This document shows positions 8,941 to 16,949 of a stretch of DNA of 64,000 bases, piece by piece; positions within the stretch are counted from its first letter, which is position 1; every line of letters starts with the position of its first letter. The notes under the pieces were generated by a model. That model ran no database searches. It worked only from the letters and a program-made list of their open reading frames with translations, and was not told where the DNA came from. The stretch comes from Paraliobacillus quinghaiensis. Its GTDB lineage: Bacteria; Bacillota; Bacilli; Bacillales; Amphibacillaceae. The translations under genes were made by a program, and so were the position numbers. The DNA lies in NCBI RefSeq assembly GCF_003426025.1, contig NZ_QJSH01000001.1, positions 310,001-374,000 on the forward strand. Reading direction: 5' to 3'.

Positions 8941-10299
8941 ATGATACTGACTATCACGTTGTTTCTATTTTTCCTTTTTGTTTTATTCCACACTCTTTAC
9001 ATTTTCATCCCACTATATACAAGTACAAAACAAAGCAAAGTATATCCAACAAAAGAAAAAGGCTTTAGCATATTAATACCCTCTTATAATGAGACACTTG
9101 TCATTGAAAACTGTCTTAATGGCATTTTAAATGTAAATTATAAAGAGCTAGAGATCCTATTTATAAATGATGGTTCCACTGATAACTCGCTCGATACATT
9201 TGATACTCACCTTATGCTTATAAAGACTGAAAAGGTGAAAAAAGAAATACTTAATCATAAGCAAGTCAAAGATGTTTACCATTCAGAAAAATACCCTTAT
9301 ATTTGGGTGATTGATAAAGAGAATGGTGGAAAAGCTGATGCCCTCAATACAGGTATAAACTTTGCAGAGAATGAAATCATAATTACTTTGGACGCTGATA
9401 GTATTCTTGAACCAAATTCACTAAACGAAATGAATCTATCTTTTTCGGATGAATCTATTGTAGCTGCTGGTGGATTAGTGAATATCGTGCAAGGATTCAA
9501 ACGTACTGATAATAAATTGATCCCCCACTACAAAATATCTGGTCTGATTCGTTATCAAGTTATTCAATATTTGACCGCATTTTATTTGCATAAAACAACA
9601 CAATCGAAATTTGGATCTATTACGGTTATAGCTGGAGCCTTTGGGGCCTTTAGAAGAAGTGTACTAATTCAGGCAAATGGCTACAGATTAACTGTTGGTG
9701 AAGATATGGATATTACTCTCCGAATTCAAGAACTAATAGGCAAAGGTTTGAAGGGAAAACGTATTGTCTTTGTTCCTGAAGCAGTTTGTTATACTGAATG
9801 TCCAGCAAGTTTTAAAAACTTATATAAGCAGCGTATTCGTTGGCAAAAAGCATTCGTTGATTGTATCTTTACTTACACGAAGTCATTTTACCGAAAGATG
9901 AATTTCAGGGTATCTACCTATCTACTTCTAGACTCTCTTTTACTTGGAACCATTTCTGCATATCCAGCCCTAATGGTTCCAATTATCGTAATTATTACAA
10001 TGAACAATTTAATCCTATCCTTAATTCTATTAACAATGTCAATTGTGTTGGCGATTATGCAAAATATTGCTACATTAATAGTTTCAAGAAGATTTGGACA
10101 CTTTTATGGTTTCAGAGACTACATTTCGATATTATTATTTCTCCCTATCGAAGTTATGTTCTTTAGAATAACCGGATTATTTTTTGTTATAATTGGAACT
10201 ATTCTCTACTTTTTTGATAAAGATGGTTGGAGTCGTTCAGAAAGAATTGGTCAGCCGATTTTATTTAAGCCAAATACAAATGTAAATATAGACCGTTAG
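8941..10299 (+). CDS. Processive family 2 membrane glycosyltransferase
   Basis: A 452-residue polymerising glycosyltransferase of the NodC/PgaC/IcaA kind: one N-terminal membrane helix, a cytosolic GT-A domain (about 40-290) and several C-terminal helices. Key motifs are NDGSTD near 80, TLDAD near 152, VGEDMD near 257 and the processive QRIRW near 298. I start at 8941, because the upstream ATG at 8926 lies inside the GGAGG ribosome site (8928-8932). No PilZ domain is present. The product could be a poly-N-acetylglucosamine-like chain given the adjacent deacetylase, or a glucan given the GH16 enzyme; the sequence does not decide. Confidence 0.9.
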   Translation: MILTITLFLFFLFVLFHTLYIFIPLYTSTKQSKVYPTKEKGFSILIPSYNETLVIENCLNGILNVNYKELEILFINDGSTDNSLDTFDTHLMLIKTEKVKKEILNHKQVKDVYHSEKYPYIWVIDKENGGKADALNTGINFAENEIIITLDADSILEPNSLNEMNLSFSDESIVAAGGLVNIVQGFKRTDNKLIPHYKISGLIRYQVIQYLTAFYLHKTTQSKFGSITVIAGAFGAFRRSVLIQANGYRLTVGEDMDITLRIQELIGKGLKGKRIVFVPEAVCYTECPASFKNLYKQRIRWQKAFVDCIFTYTKSFYRKMNFRVSTYLLLDSLLLGTISAYPALMVPIIVIITMNNLILSLILLTMSIVLAIMQNIATLIVSRRFGHFYGFRDYISILLFLPIEVMFFRITGLFFVIIGTILYFFDKDGWSRSERIGQPILFKPNTNVNIDR

Positions 10300-10322
10300 A
10301 GATAATCTTTAGGGGAGATAAA

Positions 10323-11267
10323 ATGAAAAAACATCTAAGATCCAACCTGTTGTATACCCTTTCCTTCCTAATTATTTTTGGTCCTCTTTGTTACTTACTT
10401 TACGATTACGTTCTCGACTTTGCTCTACCGCCCGTTCCGGCAAAGGAAGCATTAAGTGAAACCAACACTGTTCGAATTTCGGCAAATCGGAATTTTAGCA
10501 ATATCGATGAGCATGCAGAGAAAGTAACTGTTCTAATGTACCATCAAATTATTCCTGAAAGTCAATTAAAAAAACAGCATTTCACAGATACCGGTGAGCT
10601 TGTTGATATGGTTGTAACGCTTGAAGAATTTTCAGATCAAATGAAGTACTTAAAGCAACAAAACTTTACTATTTTATCATTAAAAGAATTTGAACTTTTT
10701 ATGACCAATAAAATGAAGGTACCACCAAAAAGTGTTTTGATCACATTCGATGACGGTTATAAAAATGTATTTAAATTTGCTTATCCCGTTTTACAAAAGC
10801 ATGGATTTTATGCTGTTCACTTTATAATTACCGAACTAATTACAAATAGAACGGTCAAGTATGACTCATCATATCTGCAATATGCAAGTATTGATGAAGT
10901 TGTGAAAGCCGCAGATGTTTTTGATTATGGAAATCATACACACTCTCTTCATCATAGAAATAAGAACGGAAAGTCTTTCTTAGTTGTATATAGTCGAGAT
11001 AAGATAAAAAAAGACCTTGTTAAAGCGAATAAATGGTTAGGACGATCAACGGCATTCGCACCACCTTTTGGTGAATATACCACCTCTACTTTAAAGATTT
11101 TAAAGGATTTAAATATCGAGATGGCATTTACTGTTGATCCTGGTTATGCTGAGCCTTCTCAGCACATTTTAGAAATTCCTAGACAATTAATATATCCATT
11201 TTATGATATAGAAGATTTTAAGTATATTGTTGAGCAAAAAATAGATTATCATATTCAATTAAATTAG
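10323..11267 (+). CDS. Exported polysaccharide deacetylase (NodB family)
   Basis: A 314-residue enzyme with an N-terminal membrane anchor (about 10-30) and a NodB homology domain (about 70-300), expected to remove acetyl groups from an extracellular sugar polymer in a metal-dependent way. Visible elements: TFDDGY near residue 141 with the catalytic and metal-binding Asp pair, and the metal-ligand stretch GNHTHSLHH near 203. AGGGGAGA precedes the ATG 23 bases after the glycosyltransferase stop, so the genes are co-transcribed. The pair resembles IcaA/IcaB or YdaM/YdaL, without the usual IcaC/IcaD or BcsB-like partners. Confidence 0.88.
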   Translation: MKKHLRSNLLYTLSFLIIFGPLCYLLYDYVLDFALPPVPAKEALSETNTVRISANRNFSNIDEHAEKVTVLMYHQIIPESQLKKQHFTDTGELVDMVVTLEEFSDQMKYLKQQNFTILSLKEFELFMTNKMKVPPKSVLITFDDGYKNVFKFAYPVLQKHGFYAVHFIITELITNRTVKYDSSYLQYASIDEVVKAADVFDYGNHTHSLHHRNKNGKSFLVVYSRDKIKKDLVKANKWLGRSTAFAPPFGEYTTSTLKILKDLNIEMAFTVDPGYAEPSQHILEIPRQLIYPFYDIEDFKYIVEQKIDYHIQLN

Positions 11268-11384
11268 GAACAGAAGCATTTTAAAGTACGTCTTCAAAAG
11301 TCAGATTAGAAGCATATCGTTTACATATCCTTTCTAAAATAAACATAAATTACTTAATTCTATCAGTTGATAGTGCACATAAGG

Positions 11385-12104
11385 TTAACTATTATCCTTT
11401 TCGGTAAATTTGATTACGGCAAGGTATAAAAAAATAAATAGCGTTAAAGCAACAACTTCGAGAGATAAGATATACCATGGATAAGACCCTAAAAAGTCAA
11501 TTACACTTACATTACTAGGCTTTTTTGATAAGAACATATAATTGGAACCAATTATTTGATTAATAATAAATACAAATACTGCTATTATATTAAGAACAAT
11601 AAATGCTTTAATAACGGATTTGACAGTGGGTTTATACCCTTCGATCCATACCATATAAAAACAGGAAAGTACGATGGCTATATGGACGATAAAAAATTGA
11701 AAGAATCTTATATGTGGAAAACCGAAAAAAAGTTCTGGAGTAATTATAGCAATAAATGCGCCTGTCAAACTTACAAAAAAAGCTACTTCAAACACTTTAT
11801 AATTTTTTGTTAGTAACATAATTACACATAAATATAATGAGATTGAACTCAATTGCAATGGCAAATTGATAGTCAGACTCCATCTACCGTGAAATAGATA
11901 CCATAATTGAAAGAAAATCTCTCCAGCTATTAAAGACATAAACAAAGTATTCTTGATATGCTTCTTGTACTTTTCTTTTATGCTCTCTCTATAAAAATAC
12001 ATCCATCCTATCAAAGACAATGTTAAGAGTACTATACTAATATGGGAAAGAGAGAACAATTGAAATGGATAATCTGTCCGATTAAAACTAATTAGCTCAT
12101 CCAT
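11385..12104 (-). CDS. TIGR02206/YwaF-like integral membrane protein
   Basis: A 239-residue membrane protein with about seven hydrophobic helices. The N-terminal FQLFSLSHISIVLLTL and the LPLQLSSISLYLCVIMLL stretch near residue 80 match the YwaF/TIGR02206 family found across Bacillaceae. No biochemical function is established to my knowledge. It has its own ribosome site (AAGGAGA) and is a single gene between the polysaccharide set and the LURP-like gene. Confidence 0.8.
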   Translation of the reverse strand: MDELISFNRTDYPFQLFSLSHISIVLLTLSLIGWMYFYRESIKEKYKKHIKNTLFMSLIAGEIFFQLWYLFHGRWSLTINLPLQLSSISLYLCVIMLLTKNYKVFEVAFFVSLTGAFIAIITPELFFGFPHIRFFQFFIVHIAIVLSCFYMVWIEGYKPTVKSVIKAFIVLNIIAVFVFIINQIIGSNYMFLSKKPSNVSVIDFLGSYPWYILSLEVVALTLFIFLYLAVIKFTEKDNS

Positions 12105-12205
12105 TTATAATCTCCTTCCTTTCAAACTATTCACAGAGTGAGTCCTAATTAATTCTTTCATAAGTGAATTTACCCAATAGTATTGTCTCTTACTTCTGTT
12201 ATAAT

Positions 12206-12703
12206 CTAATTACCTGCATTTGCTGCTGCGGAATTTTCTTGCTGTTTAACAAAATCAATCGCGACAACTAAAGAAATAATAATATGTTCTAGTGACTCAT
12301 CTTTAACGATCACTTCATATGTATCACCCCATGTAAACCACTTTTCGTTTACTTGACCAACTACTTCCCCATGGCTTACTACCTCAAAATTTTTGTCCCA
12401 CCAATCACCTTGTACTTCTATTCCCCGCCCATCTATATGATAGCGTGATTTAAAAAACGAAAACTCCTTTTGAATCGTAACTACTTCTTCCCCATGTACC
12501 TCAACAAAAAATTTAGGCAAAAAACTAAATACCTTCTTTGTTATTGTACCGATTTCATTTTCAGCAGTGTCTTTGATTGTAAAGGTCTTTGGTATAGATA
12601 GAAAGCTTCCTTCTATTACATATTTATCTTGTTCACTTTCGTCCTTAACTGTAAAATTTCCACCCAAGCTAAAAACTTTTTGTTTGATATATAATTTATT
12701 CAT
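12206..12703 (-). CDS. LURP-one-related (YxjI-like) protein
   Basis: A 165-residue protein of the LURP-one/tubby-like beta-barrel family. The alternating pattern of short strands (YIKQKVFSLGGNFTVKDE, then FTIKDTAENEIGTI and FFKSRYHIDG) is characteristic. Family members are thought to bind membranes or lipids, but the role in Bacillus is unknown. I start at ATG 12703; a GTG four codons earlier overlaps the GGGGA ribosome site. Monocistronic. Confidence 0.82.
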   Translation of the reverse strand: MNKLYIKQKVFSLGGNFTVKDESEQDKYVIEGSFLSIPKTFTIKDTAENEIGTITKKVFSFLPKFFVEVHGEEVVTIQKEFSFFKSRYHIDGRGIEVQGDWWDKNFEVVSHGEVVGQVNEKWFTWGDTYEVIVKDESLEHIIISLVVAIDFVKQQENSAAANAGN

Positions 12704-12942
12704 AGACTTCCCCACTTCCTAATTAGTAAAACGATTTACACTTTATGTATTACAGAAATCCTCTTATGATACATATAGTTCGGATAGCTACTTTTTCGAC
12801 AAGAAAAATAAAAATCCTTCTATATTAGCGGGAAAACTTACGTCCTTATGTTGAGGACAAGAAAAAACAGCCTATTTCTTTAAAATTTTTATTTGTTTTA
12901 ATATAATAAAGATAGAATACAGTTATCTTTGGAGGGATTATA

Positions 12943-13383
12943 ATGGAATTAACAGTATATTTAGCTGGACAAATTCACGATGATTGGAGAGATGAATTTT
13001 CTAAAAAGGCGAAGGAAAAGAATCTTTCATTAGTATTTGTAGGACCACAGACAAACCATGAGCGATCCGATCAAATTGGTGAAGAAATTTTAGGAAAACA
13101 ACCCGGCGACTTATATAAAGATGACGCAGCATCAGATATAAATAATTTCAGAACTCAGGTATTAATGCAGAAAGCAGATATTGTCATTGCATTATTTGGC
13201 GAAAAGTATAAACAATGGAATACTGCAATGGATGCAAGTACTGCAATTGCTATGGATAAACCGGTCATTATTATTAGGCCTGAATCGTTAGTCCATCCCT
13301 TAAAAGAACTATCGAACAAAGCAAATGTCACTGTAGAAACTTTAGATCAAGCTTTAAATGTAATTAGTTATATTTTTGAATAA
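12943..13383 (+). CDS. ytoQ: YtoQ family protein
   Basis: A 146-residue cytosolic protein. The start MELTVYLAGQIHDDWR, the SDINNFRTQVLMQKADIVIA segment and the AMDASTAIAMDKPVIII stretch match YtoQ, which resembles the nucleoside 2-deoxyribosyltransferase fold. No substrate is known. TGGAGGG precedes the ATG. The gene is alone; a structured element follows it. Confidence 0.85.
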   Translation: MELTVYLAGQIHDDWRDEFSKKAKEKNLSLVFVGPQTNHERSDQIGEEILGKQPGDLYKDDAASDINNFRTQVLMQKADIVIALFGEKYKQWNTAMDASTAIAMDKPVIIIRPESLVHPLKELSNKANVTVETLDQALNVISYIFE

Positions 13384-13404
13384 GAAATTTAAATGGAAGA
13401 CAAT

Positions 13405-13457
13405 GGTATAAGGTGAAGCTTCCATCAGTGATGTACTTTCTTATACCTCACTGATGG
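13405..13457 (+). other. Candidate H-type pseudoknot downstream of ytoQ
   Basis: Two perfect stems interleave. GGTATAAG (13405-13412) is complementary to CTTATACC (13440-13447), and CCATCAGTGA (13422-13431) is complementary to TCACTGATGG (13448-13457). The order 5'a-5'b-3'a-3'b means they form a pseudoknot or two exclusive hairpins. No clean T run follows. Direction is uncertain because the complement has the same property. Confidence 0.45.
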
Positions 13458-13556
13458 TTATCTCTAAAGGATGGCCATAAAGGTATCTTTAACGAATCGA
13501 CTTATGTGAGCGTTTGTTCCCCACTTCTTACCTTTCTTTCTGAAATATAATCAATA

Positions 13557-13596
13557 CAAAAAAGCAGGGAGACATAAACCTTTCTCCCTACTTTTA
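13557..13596 (-). terminator. Terminator of the minus-strand arsenic operon
   Basis: AAAGCAGGGAGA (13561-13572) pairs with TCTCCCTACTTT (13583-13594) with one wobble; read on the minus strand it ends in a T6 run. It lies 25 bases past the stop of the CoA-disulfide reductase gene. Confidence 0.8.
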
Positions 13597-13620
13597 AATA
13601 AAAATCTTTCACCAAAACTA

Positions 13621-15264
13621 TTATCTTCCCTTAGTAAAACTCTGATAATTCTTATTCCCGCCAGAAAGATTAAACACTTCTTTAAAGCCCATATTGATCA
13701 ACACGTTTTGAGCTGCATTGCCTGTAACACCCTTATTACAATACGTTACTGTAGGGATATTAGTATCAAGACCCTTAGCTTCTTCACGTAATTTTGCTAA
13801 TGGAATATTAATTGCTCCATCCACATGAGCCGCCTCGTATTGCTTTGTTGCGCGTGTATCAATAATTTGCAATGCTTCTCCGCTATCTATTCTATCTATT
13901 ATTTCTTGTGGCGTAATCAATTTATTTTTCTTATCAATCGCATTTTGTAGTGCCATTCCTGTATACATAACAGGATCTTTTGTTGTACTAAATGGTGGTG
14001 CGTATGCTAGGTCTAGATGAAATAAGTCTTCCGCTTTTGCTTTAAAGGAAATAGCTGTTACAAAAACATCTAGTCGCTTATCGACTCCATCTTGCCCGAC
14101 AATTTGTACACCTAAAATCCGACTTGTTTCTCTATCAGCAATTGCTTTAATGACTAATTCTTTCCCTCCAAGATAATCTGCTCTTGATGGTTTAATATTA
14201 TGAAGAACTTCTACATCATAACCTTCTGCTACCGCTTCTTTTTCACTTAATCCAGTATAGCCTACAGCCAGATCAAACACTCGTAAAATTCCTGTACCCA
14301 AAATACCGCGATGTTCTAAATCTCCACCAGTTATCACATCACCTGCAATACGGCCCATTTTATTTGCAGTAGATCCTAGTGGTCGATAAATTGACTTTCC
14401 AGTAACAATAGAAAAGCTTTCTGCCACGTCACCTACAGCATAAATATCTGGCAGGCTCGTTTGCATTCTATTATTCACTTTAATCGCGCCACAGCTACCT
14501 AATTCAACCCCAATATCTTCAGCAAGACTCGTGTTTGGTTTTACACCTGTTGCTAGAAATACAATATCTGAATCAATTACATTACCATTTTTAGTTTCAA
14601 CCGTCTTCTCTGAAATTGAAGCAGCTTCTTCATTTAACAATAAGGTCACGTTTTGTTTTCGCAAATGCTCTTCTACTCTAATTGCCATATCTTTATCCAA
14701 GTGTGGCATAATTTGATTACCACGTTGGATTATGGTTACTTCTAATCCTTTATGCGATAACTGCTCTGCCATCTCAAGTCCAATAAAGCCAGCACCAATA
14801 ATGGTAGCCTTTTTTGGTTTCTTAGCATTCAGATATTTATCAATCGCAATCGCATGTTGAATCGTGCGCACATGGAAGACATGGTCCTGATCAACACCTG
14901 TAATAGCTGGTGTTGTTGGACTCGCTCCTGTTGCGAATACTAACGTGTCATAATTGTCTTCTTTTATCTCATTGGTACCTAAATCTTTAACCGTAACTGT
15001 TTTCTTTTCTGGATCAATTGATGTAACCTCATGACGTGTATGAATATCAACATTGTAGCGTACTTTAAACCAAGGAGCGCTCCTTGGTGTTAATGTATCT
15101 ACCTCATCTACTTCGCCACCTAAAAAGTAAGGAATCCCACAAATAGAATAAGAGATGTCATAGTCTGCATTGTATAATGTAATTTCTGCATTTTCATCAT
15201 TTCTACGAGCCTTTGCTGCAACAGATGTACCAGCTGCAACAGAGCCAATAATGATTATTTTCAT
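13621..15264 (-). CDS. cdr: CoA-disulfide reductase with C-terminal rhodanese domain
   Basis: A 547-residue FAD/NAD(P)H disulfide reductase fused to a rhodanese. The N-terminus IIIGSVAAGTSVAAKARR is the FAD-binding fold; the single catalytic Cys lies in SYSICGIPYFLGGE near residue 43, as in CoA-disulfide reductases rather than the two-Cys glutathione type. A second nucleotide site (IIGAGFIGLEMAE) follows near 157, and the C-terminal about 100 residues form a rhodanese with the active-site stretch TYCNKGVTGNAA. It is the last gene of the arsR-acr3 operon, so it may keep thiols reduced or handle thiol-bound arsenic or sulfur; that link is inferred from position. Confidence 0.88.
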   Translation of the reverse strand: MKIIIIGSVAAGTSVAAKARRNDENAEITLYNADYDISYSICGIPYFLGGEVDEVDTLTPRSAPWFKVRYNVDIHTRHEVTSIDPEKKTVTVKDLGTNEIKEDNYDTLVFATGASPTTPAITGVDQDHVFHVRTIQHAIAIDKYLNAKKPKKATIIGAGFIGLEMAEQLSHKGLEVTIIQRGNQIMPHLDKDMAIRVEEHLRKQNVTLLLNEEAASISEKTVETKNGNVIDSDIVFLATGVKPNTSLAEDIGVELGSCGAIKVNNRMQTSLPDIYAVGDVAESFSIVTGKSIYRPLGSTANKMGRIAGDVITGGDLEHRGILGTGILRVFDLAVGYTGLSEKEAVAEGYDVEVLHNIKPSRADYLGGKELVIKAIADRETSRILGVQIVGQDGVDKRLDVFVTAISFKAKAEDLFHLDLAYAPPFSTTKDPVMYTGMALQNAIDKKNKLITPQEIIDRIDSGEALQIIDTRATKQYEAAHVDGAINIPLAKLREEAKGLDTNIPTVTYCNKGVTGNAAQNVLINMGFKEVFNLSGGNKNYQSFTKGR

Positions 15265-15335
15265 AATTTTACCTCCAAAAGTTCATTTATATCTCTAAAT
15301 AGTTAGTACAACCATTAATCTAAAATCTATAAAGA

Positions 15336-16370
15336 TTAAGCTTTCCCCTTACTTGGAAACCAATGTTTCGTGTTATTTGCGATTTTCACTAATAACAACA
15401 TGACAGGTACTTCAACAAGTACACCAACAATAACTGCTAATGCAACCGGTGAAGTAACACCGAACAACGCAATTGCTACAGCAAGTGACAGTTCAAAGAA
15501 GTTAGATGCTCCAATCATACCAGCAGGTGCTGCAATTGTGTGATCGATCTTCATTTTCTTCGCTGCGAAATATGCAATAAAGAAAATAAAGAATGTTTGA
15601 ATCGTTAATGGAATCCCGATTAATACAATGTGTAACGTATTATCTAAGAGAATCTCTGCTTGGAAAGAAAAGATAATAATTAATGTTAGTAACAAACCAC
15701 CAATTGTAGTGTTATCGAATTTCGGTAAAAATTTATTTTCAAAATGATCGAGCCCTTTACGATTGATCAATGTAATTCTTGTGGCAACTCCGGCTACTAA
15801 TGGTATAACAACAAATAGTACAATTGATAAGAACAATGTATCCCATGGTACTGTAATACCACTAACTCCTAGTAAAAAGGCAACGATTGGTGTATAAGCA
15901 AGTAAAATAATTAAATCGTTTGTAGCTACTTGGACGACAGTATAAGCGGGATTACCTTTTGTTAAATGACTCCAGACAAACACCATTGCCGTACAAGGAG
16001 CCGCACCCAAAATAACTGCTCCAGCTAAATAATCTTTTGCTAAATCAGGAGTAATGAAATTTCCGAATACAACATAAAAGAAAAATGCTGCAATACCGTA
16101 CATTGTAAACGGCTTGATCAACCAATTTACAACCCATGTAATATATAAACCTTTTCTGTCTTTACTTACATTTTTAACACTCTGAAAGTTCACCTTCATC
16201 ATCATCGGATAAATCATTACCCAAATCAAAATTGCAATTGGAATCGAAATTTCCGCATATTCAAATTGTCCTAAGAATTCAGGAATCCCTGGCAAAAACT
16301 TTCCAATCAATACGCCCACAACCATACACAGTAATACCCAAACCGTTAAATACCGTTCAAAAAAACTCAT
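15336..16370 (-). CDS. acr3: ACR3-family arsenite efflux transporter
   Basis: A 344-residue membrane carrier with ten predicted helices that exports arsenite. The start FFERYLTVWVLLCMVVGVLIG, the essential Cys in GAAPCTAMVFVWSHLTKG near residue 123, and the late AAPAGMIGASNFFELSLA segment are diagnostic for ACR3. It sits between arsR and the CoA-disulfide reductase gene, the same orientation and short gaps indicating one operon. No arsC arsenate reductase gene is present in this operon. Confidence 0.95.
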   Translation of the reverse strand: MSFFERYLTVWVLLCMVVGVLIGKFLPGIPEFLGQFEYAEISIPIAILIWVMIYPMMMKVNFQSVKNVSKDRKGLYITWVVNWLIKPFTMYGIAAFFFYVVFGNFITPDLAKDYLAGAVILGAAPCTAMVFVWSHLTKGNPAYTVVQVATNDLIILLAYTPIVAFLLGVSGITVPWDTLFLSIVLFVVIPLVAGVATRITLINRKGLDHFENKFLPKFDNTTIGGLLLTLIIIFSFQAEILLDNTLHIVLIGIPLTIQTFFIFFIAYFAAKKMKIDHTIAAPAGMIGASNFFELSLAVAIALFGVTSPVALAVIVGVLVEVPVMLLLVKIANNTKHWFPSKGKA

Positions 16371-16429
16371 ACATTTACACTCCTTGTAAGATAATAATTA
16401 ATAAATAATTTCTATTAGTGCATATTCAA

Positions 16430-16774
16430 CTAACAACATGTAATACGCGTACCTTTTTCCTCTAATTCTTTTAATTTATAATCTTGATCAGGTAGCTGCT
16501 TAATGATTTGTTCGATAAATCCATAATAGTCGTTATCTTTATTGACAGAGTAAAAAATCCACTGCCCTTTTCGCTGCTCTCTTACTAAACCGACATCTCG
16601 CAATTTACGAAGATGTTGGCTTACTGATGGTTGACTCATATCGAAGATTTCTACGAACTCACAGACACAACAATCATTATTATCAAGAAGCTTCATCATC
16701 GTAAGGCGTGTCTTGTCACCTAATAATTTTAAAACCACTGCTGCTTTATCCATTTCAACCACTGTTTTTAACAT
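16430..16774 (-). CDS. arsR: ArsR-type arsenic-responsive repressor
   Basis: A 114-residue winged-helix repressor of the ArsR/SmtB family. The metal site NDCCVCEFV lies in the helix before the recognition helix, the recognition helix reads QPSVSQHLRKLRDVGLV, and two more Cys end the protein (TRITCC). Arsenite binding should release it from its operator. AAAGGGGAT precedes the ATG. The gene heads the minus-strand ars operon; a candidate operator lies immediately upstream. Confidence 0.93.
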   Translation of the reverse strand: MLKTVVEMDKAAVVLKLLGDKTRLTMMKLLDNNDCCVCEFVEIFDMSQPSVSQHLRKLRDVGLVREQRKGQWIFYSVNKDNDYYGFIEQIIKQLPDQDYKLKELEEKGTRITCC

Positions 16775-16802
16775 AAAAGTTATCCCCTTTCCACCTGCAT
16801 AT

Positions 16803-16826
16803 TATTATATAACTATTTGCTTATAT
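16803..16826 (-). promoter_or_regulatory. Candidate promoter/operator of arsR1
   Basis: The minus strand carries AAATAGTTATATAATA (complement of 16803-16818), containing a TATAAT-like -10. It overlaps a 6-bp inverted repeat, ATATAA-N8-TTATAT (16807-16826). A 15-of-16 match to the same 16-mer sits upstream of the second arsR at 18912-18927, which supports a shared ArsR operator. Confidence 0.5.
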
Positions 16827-16869
16827 GTACAACAATAGTCATCTAACTTTACAATTTCTTATTGAACTA

Positions 16870-16907
16870 CCCCCACCTAAATTTCTAACGAAATTTTGAG
16901 GAAGGGG
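16870..16907 (-). repeat. Right-end hairpin of the tnpB element
   Basis: On the plus strand CCCC-CA-CCT leads into a perfect AAATTTC-TAAC-GAAATTT hairpin, then AGG-AA-GGGG closes the outer stem. The outer stem and the CA/AA internal loop match the left-end hairpin, while base pairs differ in a compensatory way. Confidence 0.7.
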
Positions 16908-16949
16908 ATTCCCAAAGGATGCACTTGCACACAACCAAAGCCTGTTCAA

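Noticed and set aside
11556-11813. Plus-strand open frame antisense to the YwaF-like gene
   Set aside because: No ribosome site; composition is that of antisense membrane-protein codons.
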